DNA from: an uncultured Christensenella sp. | GTDB lineage: Bacteria; Bacillota; Clostridia; Christensenellales; UBA3700 | Assembly (NCBI GenBank): GCA_949284695.1 | Contig: CASDWJ010000017.1 | Location: 1-61,321, forward strand | Direction of reading: 5' to 3' | DNA length: 61,321 nucleotides | In this document: one piece after another, positions 1-7,909 of the stretch | Numbering within the stretch: position 1 is the first letter of the stretch | Layout: each line of letters starts with the position of its first letter | The notes under the pieces: model-generated | The model's input: the letters and a program-made list of their open reading frames with translations, nothing else | What the model was told of the DNA's origin: nothing | Database searches by the model: none | Translations under genes and position numbers: made by a program

Positions 1-813
1 AAGAACACCATCTTCACCAACGTTTGCCACAACCTCGAGAACAACACGGTTTGGTGGGAAGGTCTCGACAAGAATCCGCCCGAGCACGCTATCGACTGGA
101 AGGGCAATCCTTGGAACGGTAAGACTTCTACCGAGAAGGGCGCTCATCCGAACAGCAGATTCACCGCTCCCGCGGTAAACTGCCCCTGCATCAGCCCCGA
201 GTTCGAGAACGGCAACGGCGTTCCGCTCAGCGCGTTCATCTTCGGCGGCAGACGTGCAAAGACCGCTCCGCTCGTATATCAGGCTAAGGACTGGGAGAAC
301 GGCGTATTCGTCGGCTCCATCATGGCGAGCGAGACCACCGCTGCGGCGGCAGGCGCAGTCGGCGTTGTAAGACGCGATCCTATGGCTATGCTCCCGTTCT
401 GCGGTTACAACATGGGCGACTACTTCGGCCACTGGATCGAGATGGGCAAGAAGCTGGGCGACAAGGCCCCCAAGATCTTCCATGTGAACTGGTTCCGCAC
501 CGACGACGAAGGCCACTTCATCTGGCCGGGCTTCGGCGACAACATGAGAGTCCTCGACTGGATGCTCAAGAGGATCGCAGGCGAAGTCGACGCAGAGGAG
601 ACCGCTATCGGCTACGTTCCGAAGGCTGAGGACATCAATATCGAGGGTCTCGATATGAGCGTAGACACCGTCAAGGGTCTTATCGCTATCGATAAAGAGA
701 ACTGGAAGAAAGAAGTCGAAGGCATCAAAGAGTTCTACGCAAAGTTCGGCGACAAGCTCCCCAAAGAGCTGGCTAAGCAGGCAGAAGAGCTCGAGAAAAA
801 ACTCAACAAGTAA
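1..813 (+). CDS. pckG: Phosphoenolpyruvate carboxykinase (GTP), 3' part
   Basis: The reading frame is open from the first base and ends at TAA 811-813, giving the last 270 residues of a family that is usually about 600 residues long. Visible family signatures are FIFGGRRAKTAPLVYQA, FVGSIMASETTAAAAG, DPMAMLPFCGYNMGDYF and FHVNWFRTDDEGHFIWPGFG, all typical of the GTP-dependent enzyme and absent from the ATP-dependent one. It interconverts oxaloacetate and phosphoenolpyruvate in the cytosol. In anaerobes it often runs in the carboxylating direction; that is inference here. The P-loop and the N-terminal half lie outside the window. A strong terminator follows at 863-896, so the gene ends its transcript. 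Confidence 0.96.
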   Translation, partial: KNTIFTNVCHNLENNTVWWEGLDKNPPEHAIDWKGNPWNGKTSTEKGAHPNSRFTAPAVNCPCISPEFENGNGVPLSAFIFGGRRAKTAPLVYQAKDWENGVFVGSIMASETTAAAAGAVGVVRRDPMAMLPFCGYNMGDYFGHWIEMGKKLGDKAPKIFHVNWFRTDDEGHFIWPGFGDNMRVLDWMLKRIAGEVDAEETAIGYVPKAEDINIEGLDMSVDTVKGLIAIDKENWKKEVEGIKEFYAKFGDKLPKELAKQAEELEKKLNK

Positions 814-862
814 TACCACTTTTCCCGCGGTTAGGAAAAGAGATATCGCCAAAGAACAAACC

Positions 863-896
863 GTCCTTCCCCGTTCAGGGGAGGGACGAGTTTTTT
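863..896 (+). terminator. Rho-independent terminator of pckG
   Basis: A 10-bp stem (863-872 with 878-887, one G-U pair) has a short loop and is followed by GAG and a run of six T. It lies 50 bases after the pckG stop. Confidence 0.85.
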
Positions 897-1177
897 CTGC
901 CTTTTCGACGGCGGAGTATGTTTTTTTGAGAGAGTGCAGGGGAGAACTTATGCCGCAAGAGTTGTCCGACTTCTCTGAAGATATTTTCTTCTTTGCATCG
1001 TAAAGTCGTGTGATGAGACGCAGTTTTATGTCTTTTGTCGCTGTTTTTTAACTGAGTTTCCCGGCTTCGGGAGACGTGTGCGGGCAGGGCGGCGCAGCCG
1101 ATTTTACGCACATTTTACACCCGTACGCGGCTTTGGTAAATTGTTTGTAAAAACCCCTCCGAAAACGCAAAAGGCAA
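897..1177. other. Intergenic stretch, no gene seen
   Basis: Together with the terminator this gap of about 400 bases before the MMPL gene holds no convincing coding frame on either strand. An antisense open frame at 875-1111 is basic, low-complexity and has no ribosome binding site. The only signal seen is the promoter at its right edge. Confidence 0.6.
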
Positions 1178-1206
1178 TTTACAAATGCCTTATTATGTAA
1201 TATATT
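1178..1206 (+). promoter_or_regulatory. Promoter directly abutting the MMPL start (leaderless type)
   Basis: TTTACA (1178-1183), 17-base spacer, TATATT (1201-1206). Only six bases separate the -10 box from the ATG at 1213, so transcription would start at or next to the start codon. No Shine-Dalgarno sequence can fit on such an mRNA. Confidence 0.6.
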
Positions 1207-1212
1207 TAGAGT

Positions 1213-3501
1213 ATGAAACGCTTTGCAAAATTCGTAGTCAAATACAGACTTATACTATTGTGCGTGATGCTTCTTCTGACCATCGCGTCGCTTTTTGCAA
1301 TGGCGTTCGTCAACGTCAATTCAGACATTCTCTCTTATCTTCCCGACGACGTCGATATGACTACGGGAATGAATTTTATGAAAGAAAACTTCGATATGCA
1401 GGGCGACGCGATCATAGGCGTGCAGGGCGCGACCTATGAGAATATGCAAGAAGTCGTAGCTCTCATCGAGGAACAAGGCGGCACCAAGCAGGGCGGTATA
1501 ATCTGGTACGGTATGCTGAAAGAGATGCAGGAAATCGACTGGTCTGCGCTCGACAGATATCAGAACATAGTCAACAGTATAATCAGCAAGTACGGGCTTA
1601 CGATCGACGACCTTAAATCTATGGTCGAAACTCTTTCGACGAATCCCGAAATAACGTCGATGTTCCATCCGGACGACGACACCTATCTGATGATGCTGCA
1701 GCTCAACGTGCCCAGTTCTTCCAACGAGGCAATGGATCTGCTCAAGTCGATTGAAAAGCATCTCGAAGATAAAGGCTTCGACTACGCTATGGGCGGCAGT
1801 ACGCAGATAACGCGCGAAATATTCGACAGCACGATAGGCGAGATAGGCAAGTATGCCGTTGTCGCGGTGCTCGTGATGTTCATCATACTGCTTCTCACGT
1901 CCAATTCGCTGATCGACCCCATTATATTCATGCTTACGCTCGGCGTGTCGATAATTATAAATATGGGTTCGAACATTATTCTTCCCAGCGTCTCGGTCGT
2001 CACGTATGCGGCGTCGTCCATACTCCAGCTTGCGCTGTCGATGGACTATGCGATATTCCTGATGCACTCGTTCTCCGAGGAACAGAAGAAGACGCTTGAC
2101 GACAACCTCGCGATGGAAAGGGCGATACCCAAGACGTTCTCGACGATCTCGGCTTCGGCTCTGACGACGGTCGGCGGCTTCCTCGCGCTGTTCGCGATGA
2201 GGTTCAAGATAGGAGAGGACCTCGGTCTCGTGCTCGCAAAAGGCGTTTTCCTCAGTCTTGTCACGGTAATTCTGTTGCAGCCGTGCCTTATGCTCCTTTT
2301 CAAAAAACTTTCGCGCAAGACTCAGCACAGGATAATCGTGCCCAAATTCAAGAATATAGCGTCTTATTCTGTCACTCACAGAAAGACGATAATTGCGATC
2401 GCGCTTGCGCTTCTGATCCCCGTGGCGGTGATGCAGAACATGGTCGAGCTTTCCTATATCAAATTCGTCGAAGAAAATCCCAATCCGACGGCGATAGAAG
2501 AAAAAGTCGACGCGCTCAGCAACTCGCTCGTCGTGATCGTTCCCGCAACTACCGAACAGCTCAACGGCAGCAGCAACGTGGCTGAGCAATACGAATTTCT
2601 TGCGACGATCAGAGAACGCGATGACGTCAACGCTGTCATGGGCTTGTTCTCGATGTTGCCCGAGGAGACCGCAGAAGGCATAGTCAATCTCGTCAACGAC
2701 AAGCAACTCTCGGGATTGATGGGTGCGTCCGGCATGGATATGTCGATGATCACGGGCTTCCTCAACAACGGGTACACGATGTACTCGATCATGCTCGACG
2801 CGGATCCGGAATCCGCAGAAGGCACTGTCGCGCTCGGCGAGATACGCACGCTCCTTGACGAAACTTTCGGCGAAGGCGGCTATTATATCACGGGAATGAC
2901 GCAGGCGGTCAGCGACTTGCAGGGCATTACGCCCACAGACTTCCTCGTCGTGTCGCTCGTCTCGATCGCGGTGATATTCGTGATACTGTTGTTCACGCTG
3001 TGGTCGTTCAAGATGTCGGTCATTGTCGTGCTCGTCATCGAGTTCGGTATCTTCGTCAACCTGTCGATCAGCTATATATTCGGGCAGACCGTCAACTTTA
3101 TGGCGTATATCATACTGAGTTCGATACAGCTCGGCGCAACGGTCGACTACGCGATACTCTATACCGTCAAATATCAGAATTATCTCGGCTTGCGTTCGGC
3201 GAGAGAAGCGGCGTATACAGCGCTTACAGAGAGCGGCGTCTCGATAATGACGTCGGTCGCGATCCTTGCGGGTTGCTGTCTGTCGGTGTCGCTGATAACG
3301 ACCAATATCATAGTCAGCGAGATCACGCTTATGATAGCGAGAGGCTCGATAATAAGCGGCATTCTCGTAATGATGCTGTTGCCTGCGCTTCTGATCATAT
3401 CGACGGGCAATCAGAAACTGGAAAAACGCAGTATCAGAAAACTTCAGAACAAGCTGTTCAGAAGGGACTACAAGGAGAAAAGCGCGCAAAAAGACAACTG
3501 A
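1213..3501 (+). CDS. MMPL/RND-family membrane transporter
   Basis: 762 residues with the RND layout: one N-terminal membrane helix (about 10-33), an extracytoplasmic domain, a block of helices at about 205-360, a seventh helix near 390, a second extracytoplasmic domain, and a second helix block at about 575-740. The two halves are repeats; each contains a sterol-sensing/MMPL-like pattern with a small-residue-rich helix and an SMDYAIFL or ATVDYAILY signature (the Asp is the proton-relay type residue). The family exports lipids, drugs or hydrophobic compounds using proton motive force; the substrate is unknown. The ATG at 1213 has no ribosome binding site, and the promoter suggests a leaderless transcript. 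It stands alone, closed by the terminator at 3546-3574. Confidence 0.9.
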   Translation: MKRFAKFVVKYRLILLCVMLLLTIASLFAMAFVNVNSDILSYLPDDVDMTTGMNFMKENFDMQGDAIIGVQGATYENMQEVVALIEEQGGTKQGGIIWYGMLKEMQEIDWSALDRYQNIVNSIISKYGLTIDDLKSMVETLSTNPEITSMFHPDDDTYLMMLQLNVPSSSNEAMDLLKSIEKHLEDKGFDYAMGGSTQITREIFDSTIGEIGKYAVVAVLVMFIILLLTSNSLIDPIIFMLTLGVSIIINMGSNIILPSVSVVTYAASSILQLALSMDYAIFLMHSFSEEQKKTLDDNLAMERAIPKTFSTISASALTTVGGFLALFAMRFKIGEDLGLVLAKGVFLSLVTVILLQPCLMLLFKKLSRKTQHRIIVPKFKNIASYSVTHRKTIIAIALALLIPVAVMQNMVELSYIKFVEENPNPTAIEEKVDALSNSLVVIVPATTEQLNGSSNVAEQYEFLATIRERDDVNAVMGLFSMLPEETAEGIVNLVNDKQLSGLMGASGMDMSMITGFLNNGYTMYSIMLDADPESAEGTVALGEIRTLLDETFGEGGYYITGMTQAVSDLQGITPTDFLVVSLVSIAVIFVILLFTLWSFKMSVIVVLVIEFGIFVNLSISYIFGQTVNFMAYIILSSIQLGATVDYAILYTVKYQNYLGLRSAREAAYTALTESGVSIMTSVAILAGCCLSVSLITTNIIVSEITLMIARGSIISGILVMMLLPALLIISTGNQKLEKRSIRKLQNKLFRRDYKEKSAQKDN

Positions 3502-3545
3502 CGTCGGATAAGAGATTGTTCACGCGTTATACGATATTTATGAAT

Positions 3546-3574
3546 AAAGCCGCACCGTGCGGCTTTGTTTTTTT
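3546..3574 (+). terminator. Terminator of the MMPL gene
   Basis: A perfect 9-bp stem (3546-3554 with 3558-3566) with a CCG loop is followed by a seven-T run. Confidence 0.9.
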
Positions 3575-3576
3575 GC

Positions 3577-3606
3577 AAAAAAGCGCCCCCGCATAAGCGG
3601 AGGCGC
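3577..3606 (-). terminator. Terminator of the serC-serA operon
   Basis: Read on the minus strand, a 10-bp stem (3597-3606 with 3583-3592, one G-U pair) runs into six T. It lies just beyond the serA stop and faces the MMPL terminator. Confidence 0.85.
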
Positions 3607-3629
3607 AGACCTTTTGTATTCTTTGTTTG

Positions 3630-4790
3630 TCAGTCGAATACTCTGACTTTGATGAAGCCCTCCTGAGCCTGCATCTGCTTGATCGTCTCCTCGTCGACAG
3701 CCGCGTCAACGTCGAGCAACATATAGCCGATCTCGCCCTTTGAAGCGGATACGAGGTTGGCGATGTTGATGCCCTTCTTGGCGATGAATGAAGTTGCGGT
3801 CGCGATCATGTTGGCGACGTTCTTGTGCAGTATGCTTATGCGGCAGACCCCCGTTCTCGGAGCGGTGGCATAAGGGAAGTTGACGCTGTTGACTACGTTG
3901 CCGTTCTCGAGGAAGTCCTTGAGCTGGCGCGCCGCCATAACAGCGCAGTTGTCCTCTGCCTCGGGAGTGGATGCGCCCAGGTGAGGTATCGTGATGACGT
4001 TGTCTATGCCGAGCAGTTCGGGCTTGGGAAGGTCGGTGACGTATCTGCCCACTTTGCCGCTCTTTACCGCTTCGACCACGTCGGCGTTGTTGACGAGTTC
4101 GCCTCTTGCGAAGTTGAGGATCACGACGCCGTTTTTCATCGTCTTGATGCTCTGTTCGTTGATCATGTTCTTGGTCTGCTCGGTAGCGGGGACGTGGAGA
4201 GTGATGTAGTCGGACTCTGCGAAGAGCTGATTGACGTCGGTGATGTGTACGACGTTCTTGTCGAGCATGAGCGCGCCGTCAACGCTGAGGTAAGGGTCGT
4301 AGCCGAGCACGGTCATGCCAAGTTCGATGGCGATGTTGGCAACAAGTCTGCCGATCGCGCCGAGACCTATGACGCCGAGCGTTTTGCCCTGTATTTCCTG
4401 ACCTACGAAAGCCTTCTTGCCTTTTTCGACCTGCTTGTCCACGTCGTCGCCCTTGAGAGACTGCGTCCAGTTGATGCCCTGAACGATCTTGCGGCTGCCG
4501 AGGAGCATACCCGCGATGACGAGTTCTTTCACCGCGTTAGCGTTGGCGCCGGGGGTGTTGAATACGCAAATGCCTTGCTGAGTCATCTTGTCGATGGGGA
4601 TATTGTTGACGCCCGCGCCTGCGCGTGCGACCGCCTGTACGGTTGCGGGCACTTCGTAGTCGTGCATATTGAAACTTCTGAGAAGTATCGCCTGCGGATT
4701 CTTGACGTCGGTGCCTACAGTATAGGACTGCTCGGGGAGCAAGCTTTTGACTTTGGGGCTGATTTCGTTGAGTTTGAGTATATTGATCAT
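3630..4790 (-). CDS. serA: D-3-phosphoglycerate dehydrogenase
   Basis: About 386 residues. It oxidises 3-phosphoglycerate to 3-phosphohydroxypyruvate with NAD+, the first step of serine synthesis. The Rossmann motif GLGAIGRLVANIAIE, the catalytic-Arg region LNFARGELV and the catalytic-His region PHLGASTPEAEDN are all present. The C-terminus (about 315-386) is an ACT domain (CRISILHKNVANMIATATS), the usual site of serine feedback. The frame is open from a GTG at 4799, but the AGGTG at that place fits better as the ribosome binding site for the ATG at 4790. It follows serC after a 12-base gap (4791-4802), so the two are one operon. Confidence 0.95.
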   Translation of the reverse strand: MINILKLNEISPKVKSLLPEQSYTVGTDVKNPQAILLRSFNMHDYEVPATVQAVARAGAGVNNIPIDKMTQQGICVFNTPGANANAVKELVIAGMLLGSRKIVQGINWTQSLKGDDVDKQVEKGKKAFVGQEIQGKTLGVIGLGAIGRLVANIAIELGMTVLGYDPYLSVDGALMLDKNVVHITDVNQLFAESDYITLHVPATEQTKNMINEQSIKTMKNGVVILNFARGELVNNADVVEAVKSGKVGRYVTDLPKPELLGIDNVITIPHLGASTPEAEDNCAVMAARQLKDFLENGNVVNSVNFPYATAPRTGVCRISILHKNVANMIATATSFIAKKGINIANLVSASKGEIGYMLLDVDAAVDEETIKQMQAQEGFIKVRVFD

Positions 4791-4802
4791 GTCGTTCACC
4801 TG

Positions 4803-5876
4803 TTATTTGTTTTCAATCTCGAATTTCTTCATGAATTCGATGAGCGCCTTTACGCCTTCTACGGGCATTGCGTTGTAGATGGAAGCGCGCATACCGCCGA
4901 CCAGCTTGTGTCCTTTGATGGAGAGCAGGCCGTTTTTTGCCGCCTCTGCGACGAATTTCGCGTCGAGTTCTTTGTCTCCGGTCACGAAAGGTACGTTCAT
5001 CATCGAGCGATCCTCTTTGTTGACGTAGTTGTGATAGAAAGAACTGTTGTCGATGAAGTCGTACAAAAGACCCGCCTTGTATTCGTTGATCTTCTGGATC
5101 TCGGCAACGCCGCCCATTTTCTTGAGGTGGCGCAGGTTGAGCATCGCCATGTAGATCGCAAAGCAGGGAGGAGTGTTGTAAAGGCTGTCGGCATCCGCCT
5201 GAGTGCTCCACTTGAGCATCGTCGGGCAGTTGGGCTGTTCTTTGCCGATGAGGTCCTCGCGCACGATGATTATGGTTACGCCTGCGGGCGCGACGTTTTT
5301 CTGCGCGCCGGCGTACATTACGCCGTACTTGCTGACATCCATGACTTCGCTGAGGATGTTGGACGAAACGTCTGATACGAGCACGCCGCTCTTGGGAACG
5401 GGCAGAGAAGTGTAACGCGTGCCGAAGATCGTGTTGTTCTGGCAGATATAGAGGTAGTCCGCATTGTCGGAAAGAGTCAGCTCTCTGGGGATATAAGTAT
5501 AGGTCTTGTCTTCGGACGAAGCCGCGAGACGGATATCTCCGAAAGGCTTCGCAGCCTTGTATGCCTTTTTGGCAAAGTTGCCCGTGACGACGTAATCCGC
5601 AACGCCGGAACCGCTGAGCAGATTGAGCGGTATCGCGTCGAACTGCTGGGAAGCGCCGCCCTGCACGAGCAGGATCTTGTAATTGTCGGGTACGTTCATG
5701 AGTTCGCGGAGCAGGGCGAGACATTCTTTGTGGATCTCGTCATACTGCTTGCTGCGGTGGCTCATTTCGGTGACGCTCATGCCGCATCCCTGATAATCGA
5801 CGAAGTCGGTCTGAGCCTGTTGAAGGACCTCGAGCGGGAGCATCGAGGGACCTGCAGAAAAATTGTAAGCTCTCAT
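4803..5876 (-). CDS. serC: Phosphoserine aminotransferase
   Basis: 357 residues, the normal length. It converts 3-phosphohydroxypyruvate and glutamate to phosphoserine using PLP. It starts with the family signature RAYNFSAGPSMLP; the PLP lysine sits in YAGAQKNVAPAG, and the C-terminus has the typical GGMRASIYNAMP. AAAGGAAGG precedes the ATG. It is the first gene of serC-serA. No phosphoserine phosphatase (serB) follows, so that step must be encoded elsewhere. Confidence 0.96.
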   Translation of the reverse strand: MRAYNFSAGPSMLPLEVLQQAQTDFVDYQGCGMSVTEMSHRSKQYDEIHKECLALLRELMNVPDNYKILLVQGGASQQFDAIPLNLLSGSGVADYVVTGNFAKKAYKAAKPFGDIRLAASSEDKTYTYIPRELTLSDNADYLYICQNNTIFGTRYTSLPVPKSGVLVSDVSSNILSEVMDVSKYGVMYAGAQKNVAPAGVTIIIVREDLIGKEQPNCPTMLKWSTQADADSLYNTPPCFAIYMAMLNLRHLKKMGGVAEIQKINEYKAGLLYDFIDNSSFYHNYVNKEDRSMMNVPFVTGDKELDAKFVAEAAKNGLLSIKGHKLVGGMRASIYNAMPVEGVKALIEFMKKFEIENK

Positions 5877-5914
5877 ATATTAACCTTCCTTTGAAAAAGA
5901 TTTTTAATTTAATA

Positions 5915-5946
5915 TATATAATTATACGCTTATAAACGCGCGCGCG
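5915..5946 (-). promoter_or_regulatory. Promoter of serC-serA
   Basis: On the minus strand TTGCGC, a 17-base spacer and TATAAT precede an AT-rich leader of about 40 bases and the AAAGGAAGG ribosome binding site. No T-box or other riboswitch was seen. Confidence 0.5.
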
Positions 5947-6081
5947 CAACCAAAAACGGGCGGGGATTGCGAATATTTTAACAATATTTTCAATATAATA
6001 AGCCTGAAAGACGAGATCGCCGTGCGGCTGATAGGCACGCGTTGCGGCTCTCTCTCAATATGATAAGAAAAGGAGAGAAAG

Positions 6082-6795
6082 ATGCTTGCTGTTATAATGG
6101 CGGGAGGCGTGGGGAGCAGACTCAGACCGCTGACCGACAGGATCCCCAAACCCATGGTAAAAATTATAGACAAACCGGTGCTCGAGTATACGGTAGAGCA
6201 TCTCAGAAGTTGCGGCATTACAGATATTGCCATGACGCTTTGCTACCGCCCGTCGGTCATAATAAGGCACTTTGGCGACGGCGGTAGATTCGGCGTAAGG
6301 ATAAGGTATTTTTTAGAGAAAACACCTCTCGGCACGGCGGGAGGAGTGGCGGCGGCGACGCGCGGTGTCGGAGGTCCTTTTCTCGTCGTAAGTGGAGACG
6401 CGTTCACGGATATAGATTATTCTCAGCTTGTGCGCTATCATATCGGCAAGGGCGCAGAGGTGACGGTCGCGGTAAAAAAGGTCAAAGATCCGTCGCCTTT
6501 CGGAGTGGTCGTGTCAGACCGTACGGGCAAGATAATCCACTTTGAAGAAAAGCCCGCAAATCCCGCGTCGGACACCGTGAATATGGGCGTATACTGTATG
6601 GACAAATCGGCTTTGGAACTCGTCCCTGAAAATCAGAAATACGACTTTGCAAGAGATCTGTTCCCCCGACTTGTCGGCAGTATGTACGCTATGCCCGCCG
6701 ACTGCTACTGGTCGGATATAGGCACGCTTTCTTCCTATTATCTGACCAACAACGACGTGGCTCTCGACGGCAAGCGCTTCGGCTTCTGTCTGTGA
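6082..6795 (+). CDS. Sugar-1-phosphate nucleotidyltransferase
   Basis: 237 residues, a single NTP-transferase domain. The signature MAGGVGSRLRPLTDRIPKPM (residues 5-24) binds the nucleotide, and FLVVSGDAFTDID supplies the metal-binding Asp. It lacks the C-terminal left-handed beta-helix of GlmU or GlgC, so it resembles the short mannose-1-phosphate guanylyltransferase / glucose-1-phosphate nucleotidyltransferase forms. It would make an NDP-sugar for glycans or cell envelope; sugar and base cannot be told. GAAAAGGAGAG precedes the ATG. No sugar genes are adjacent. Confidence 0.88.
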   Translation: MLAVIMAGGVGSRLRPLTDRIPKPMVKIIDKPVLEYTVEHLRSCGITDIAMTLCYRPSVIIRHFGDGGRFGVRIRYFLEKTPLGTAGGVAAATRGVGGPFLVVSGDAFTDIDYSQLVRYHIGKGAEVTVAVKKVKDPSPFGVVVSDRTGKIIHFEEKPANPASDTVNMGVYCMDKSALELVPENQKYDFARDLFPRLVGSMYAMPADCYWSDIGTLSSYYLTNNDVALDGKRFGFCL

Positions 6796-6985
6796 ATCGT
6801 TCAAGGTTTTCACGTGCCGTCCAACGTATTTTCCCATACGGGGCGATTACGGCATGCGTCCCGCGTACAAGTCGGGGCGATCTCAACGCAGACGAACAGA
6901 AAAGCAGATTGGGAGGCTGATTGTCGCTGTCGCACACCGTTGCTTGTCTCACACAGAGATGCCTTTCCGTCCGGATTTACAGAAC
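6796..6985. other. Non-coding gap after the nucleotidyltransferase
   Basis: No convincing coding frame. A long-range inverted pair TGCCGT (near 6820) / ACGGCA (near 6850) is visible; its meaning is unknown. The stretch ends where the structured repeat begins. Confidence 0.5.
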
Positions 6986-7160
6986 CGCTGAAACACACGA
7001 TAAAAATCATCGATTGCGGTGGCTTGCGGTTTTAAGCCGTATTTATCCTGAATGAGTTGCGTAATGCGAAGTCTGTATATGTACCCGTCGCACGGGCAAT
7101 GCGTTTAACACGGTAACTGCGGAAAGTAGCCGCTTTTAACCGTTTTTGTATTATTCCGAT
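6986..7160 (+). repeat. Dispersed structured element, copy 1 (candidate RNA)
   Basis: From ATAAAAATCATCG (7000-7012) to GTATTATTC (7148-7156), 157 bases, this matches a second element on the minus strand (34615 down to 34459) block by block in the same order. Shared blocks are TAAGCCGTATTTA (7033-7045), TAATGCGAAG (7062-7071), ACCCGTC (7083-7089), CACGGGCAA (7091-7099). Three hairpins are conserved: CGGTT/AGCCG near 7027-7039, CCCG/CGGG at 7085-7095, GCGG/CCGC near 7119-7133. Base changes in the third stem differ between copies while pairing survives in part. Neither copy codes for protein. Confidence 0.7.
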
Positions 7161-7176
7161 CGATATATTAAAGCAA

Positions 7177-7203
7177 TAAAGAAGCCGCCCGTAAAGGCGG
7201 CTT
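7177..7203 (-). terminator. Terminator of the zinc-ribbon gene
   Basis: An 8-bp stem AAGCCGCC / GGCGGCTT (7182-7189 with 7196-7203) is followed on the minus strand by a T-rich tail. It lies just beyond the stop of the minus-strand gene at 7225. Confidence 0.75.
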
Positions 7204-7224
7204 TCGCATTTGTCTCAATCAGAC

Positions 7225-7707
7225 TCAGAGTTTTGTCCCGCACTTGTCGCAGAACGCCGCGTCCGCGTCGAGATCTGCTCCGCACGACGGACATTTTTTG
7301 ACAAGCGGAGCTCCGCATTTTTTGCAGAATGCAGAGTCTTTGTCGTTCTCCGCGCCGCAGGAAGGGCAGACTCTGACGTCCGAATTCTTGACCGCGTCCG
7401 CGATCGCTCTGACGCCCGGCTGTATTTCTTTGCCCGCTTCGTTGAATACAGGCGCGCTCTCACGCATGGCATAGCTCGCCATCTCTCTGCGGAATCCCAT
7501 CGAAGTGATCGCCGCTCCTACGGCGATAAGCGGGAATCCCACGAAGAAGCACCAGAACTTTGAGGGCATACCGCTCATATTGCTCATAGTCGATATCACG
7601 TCCACAAATCCGGTGATCGCAAAAGCAAGTCCTGCTATCAGAAGAAGGGGACCGGTTATTTTAAACGCAAGTTTTGTCCTGCGGTGTTTTTTTTCTTTTT
7701 CATCCAT
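7225..7707 (-). CDS. Zinc-ribbon membrane protein
   Basis: 160 residues. Two membrane helices lie at about 10-33 and 45-65 (MSGMPSKFWCFFVGFPLIAV begins the second). The C-terminal third carries two double zinc ribbons: CPSCGAENDKDSAFCKKCG and CPSCGADLDADAAFCDKCG, each with two CxxC pairs. The ribbons are probably cytosolic. Function is unknown. A closely similar ribbon is found in the gene at 30361, suggesting paralogues. Promoter TTGACA-16-TATAAT and GGGAGG precede the ATG. Confidence 0.85.
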   Translation of the reverse strand: MDEKEKKHRRTKLAFKITGPLLLIAGLAFAITGFVDVISTMSNMSGMPSKFWCFFVGFPLIAVGAAITSMGFRREMASYAMRESAPVFNEAGKEIQPGVRAIADAVKNSDVRVCPSCGAENDKDSAFCKKCGAPLVKKCPSCGADLDADAAFCDKCGTKL

Positions 7708-7818
7708 TTGATAAATCCTCCCTTACAGACATTATTATACCAAACCTGTCGCAATTGTCAATATTTTTCCTGAAAAGGTCGATAATTCAAAGAGCAGGCA
7801 GAGTGTCTGCAGGAATAA

Positions 7819-7847
7819 TTGACACGACGGCTGTATTTAATTATAAT
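7819..7847 (+). promoter_or_regulatory. Promoter of the RNase J operon
   Basis: TTGACA (7819-7824), 17-base spacer, TATAAT (7842-7847): a near-consensus housekeeping promoter. It leaves a leader of about 55 bases before the ATG at 7910. Confidence 0.8.
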
Positions 7848-7909
7848 AAATGTGTATTATTCTGCTTTTATGCGGCTTTAAACGTCGCAGGCATATATCG
7901 GAGGCTTGA

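Noticed and set aside
1321-3489. Very long antisense open frame opposite the MMPL gene
   Set aside because: The Arg/His/Asp-rich, low-complexity sequence is a mirror of the codon bias of the sense gene, and there is no ribosome binding site. Similar shadows oppose serA, uvrC, leuA and others.
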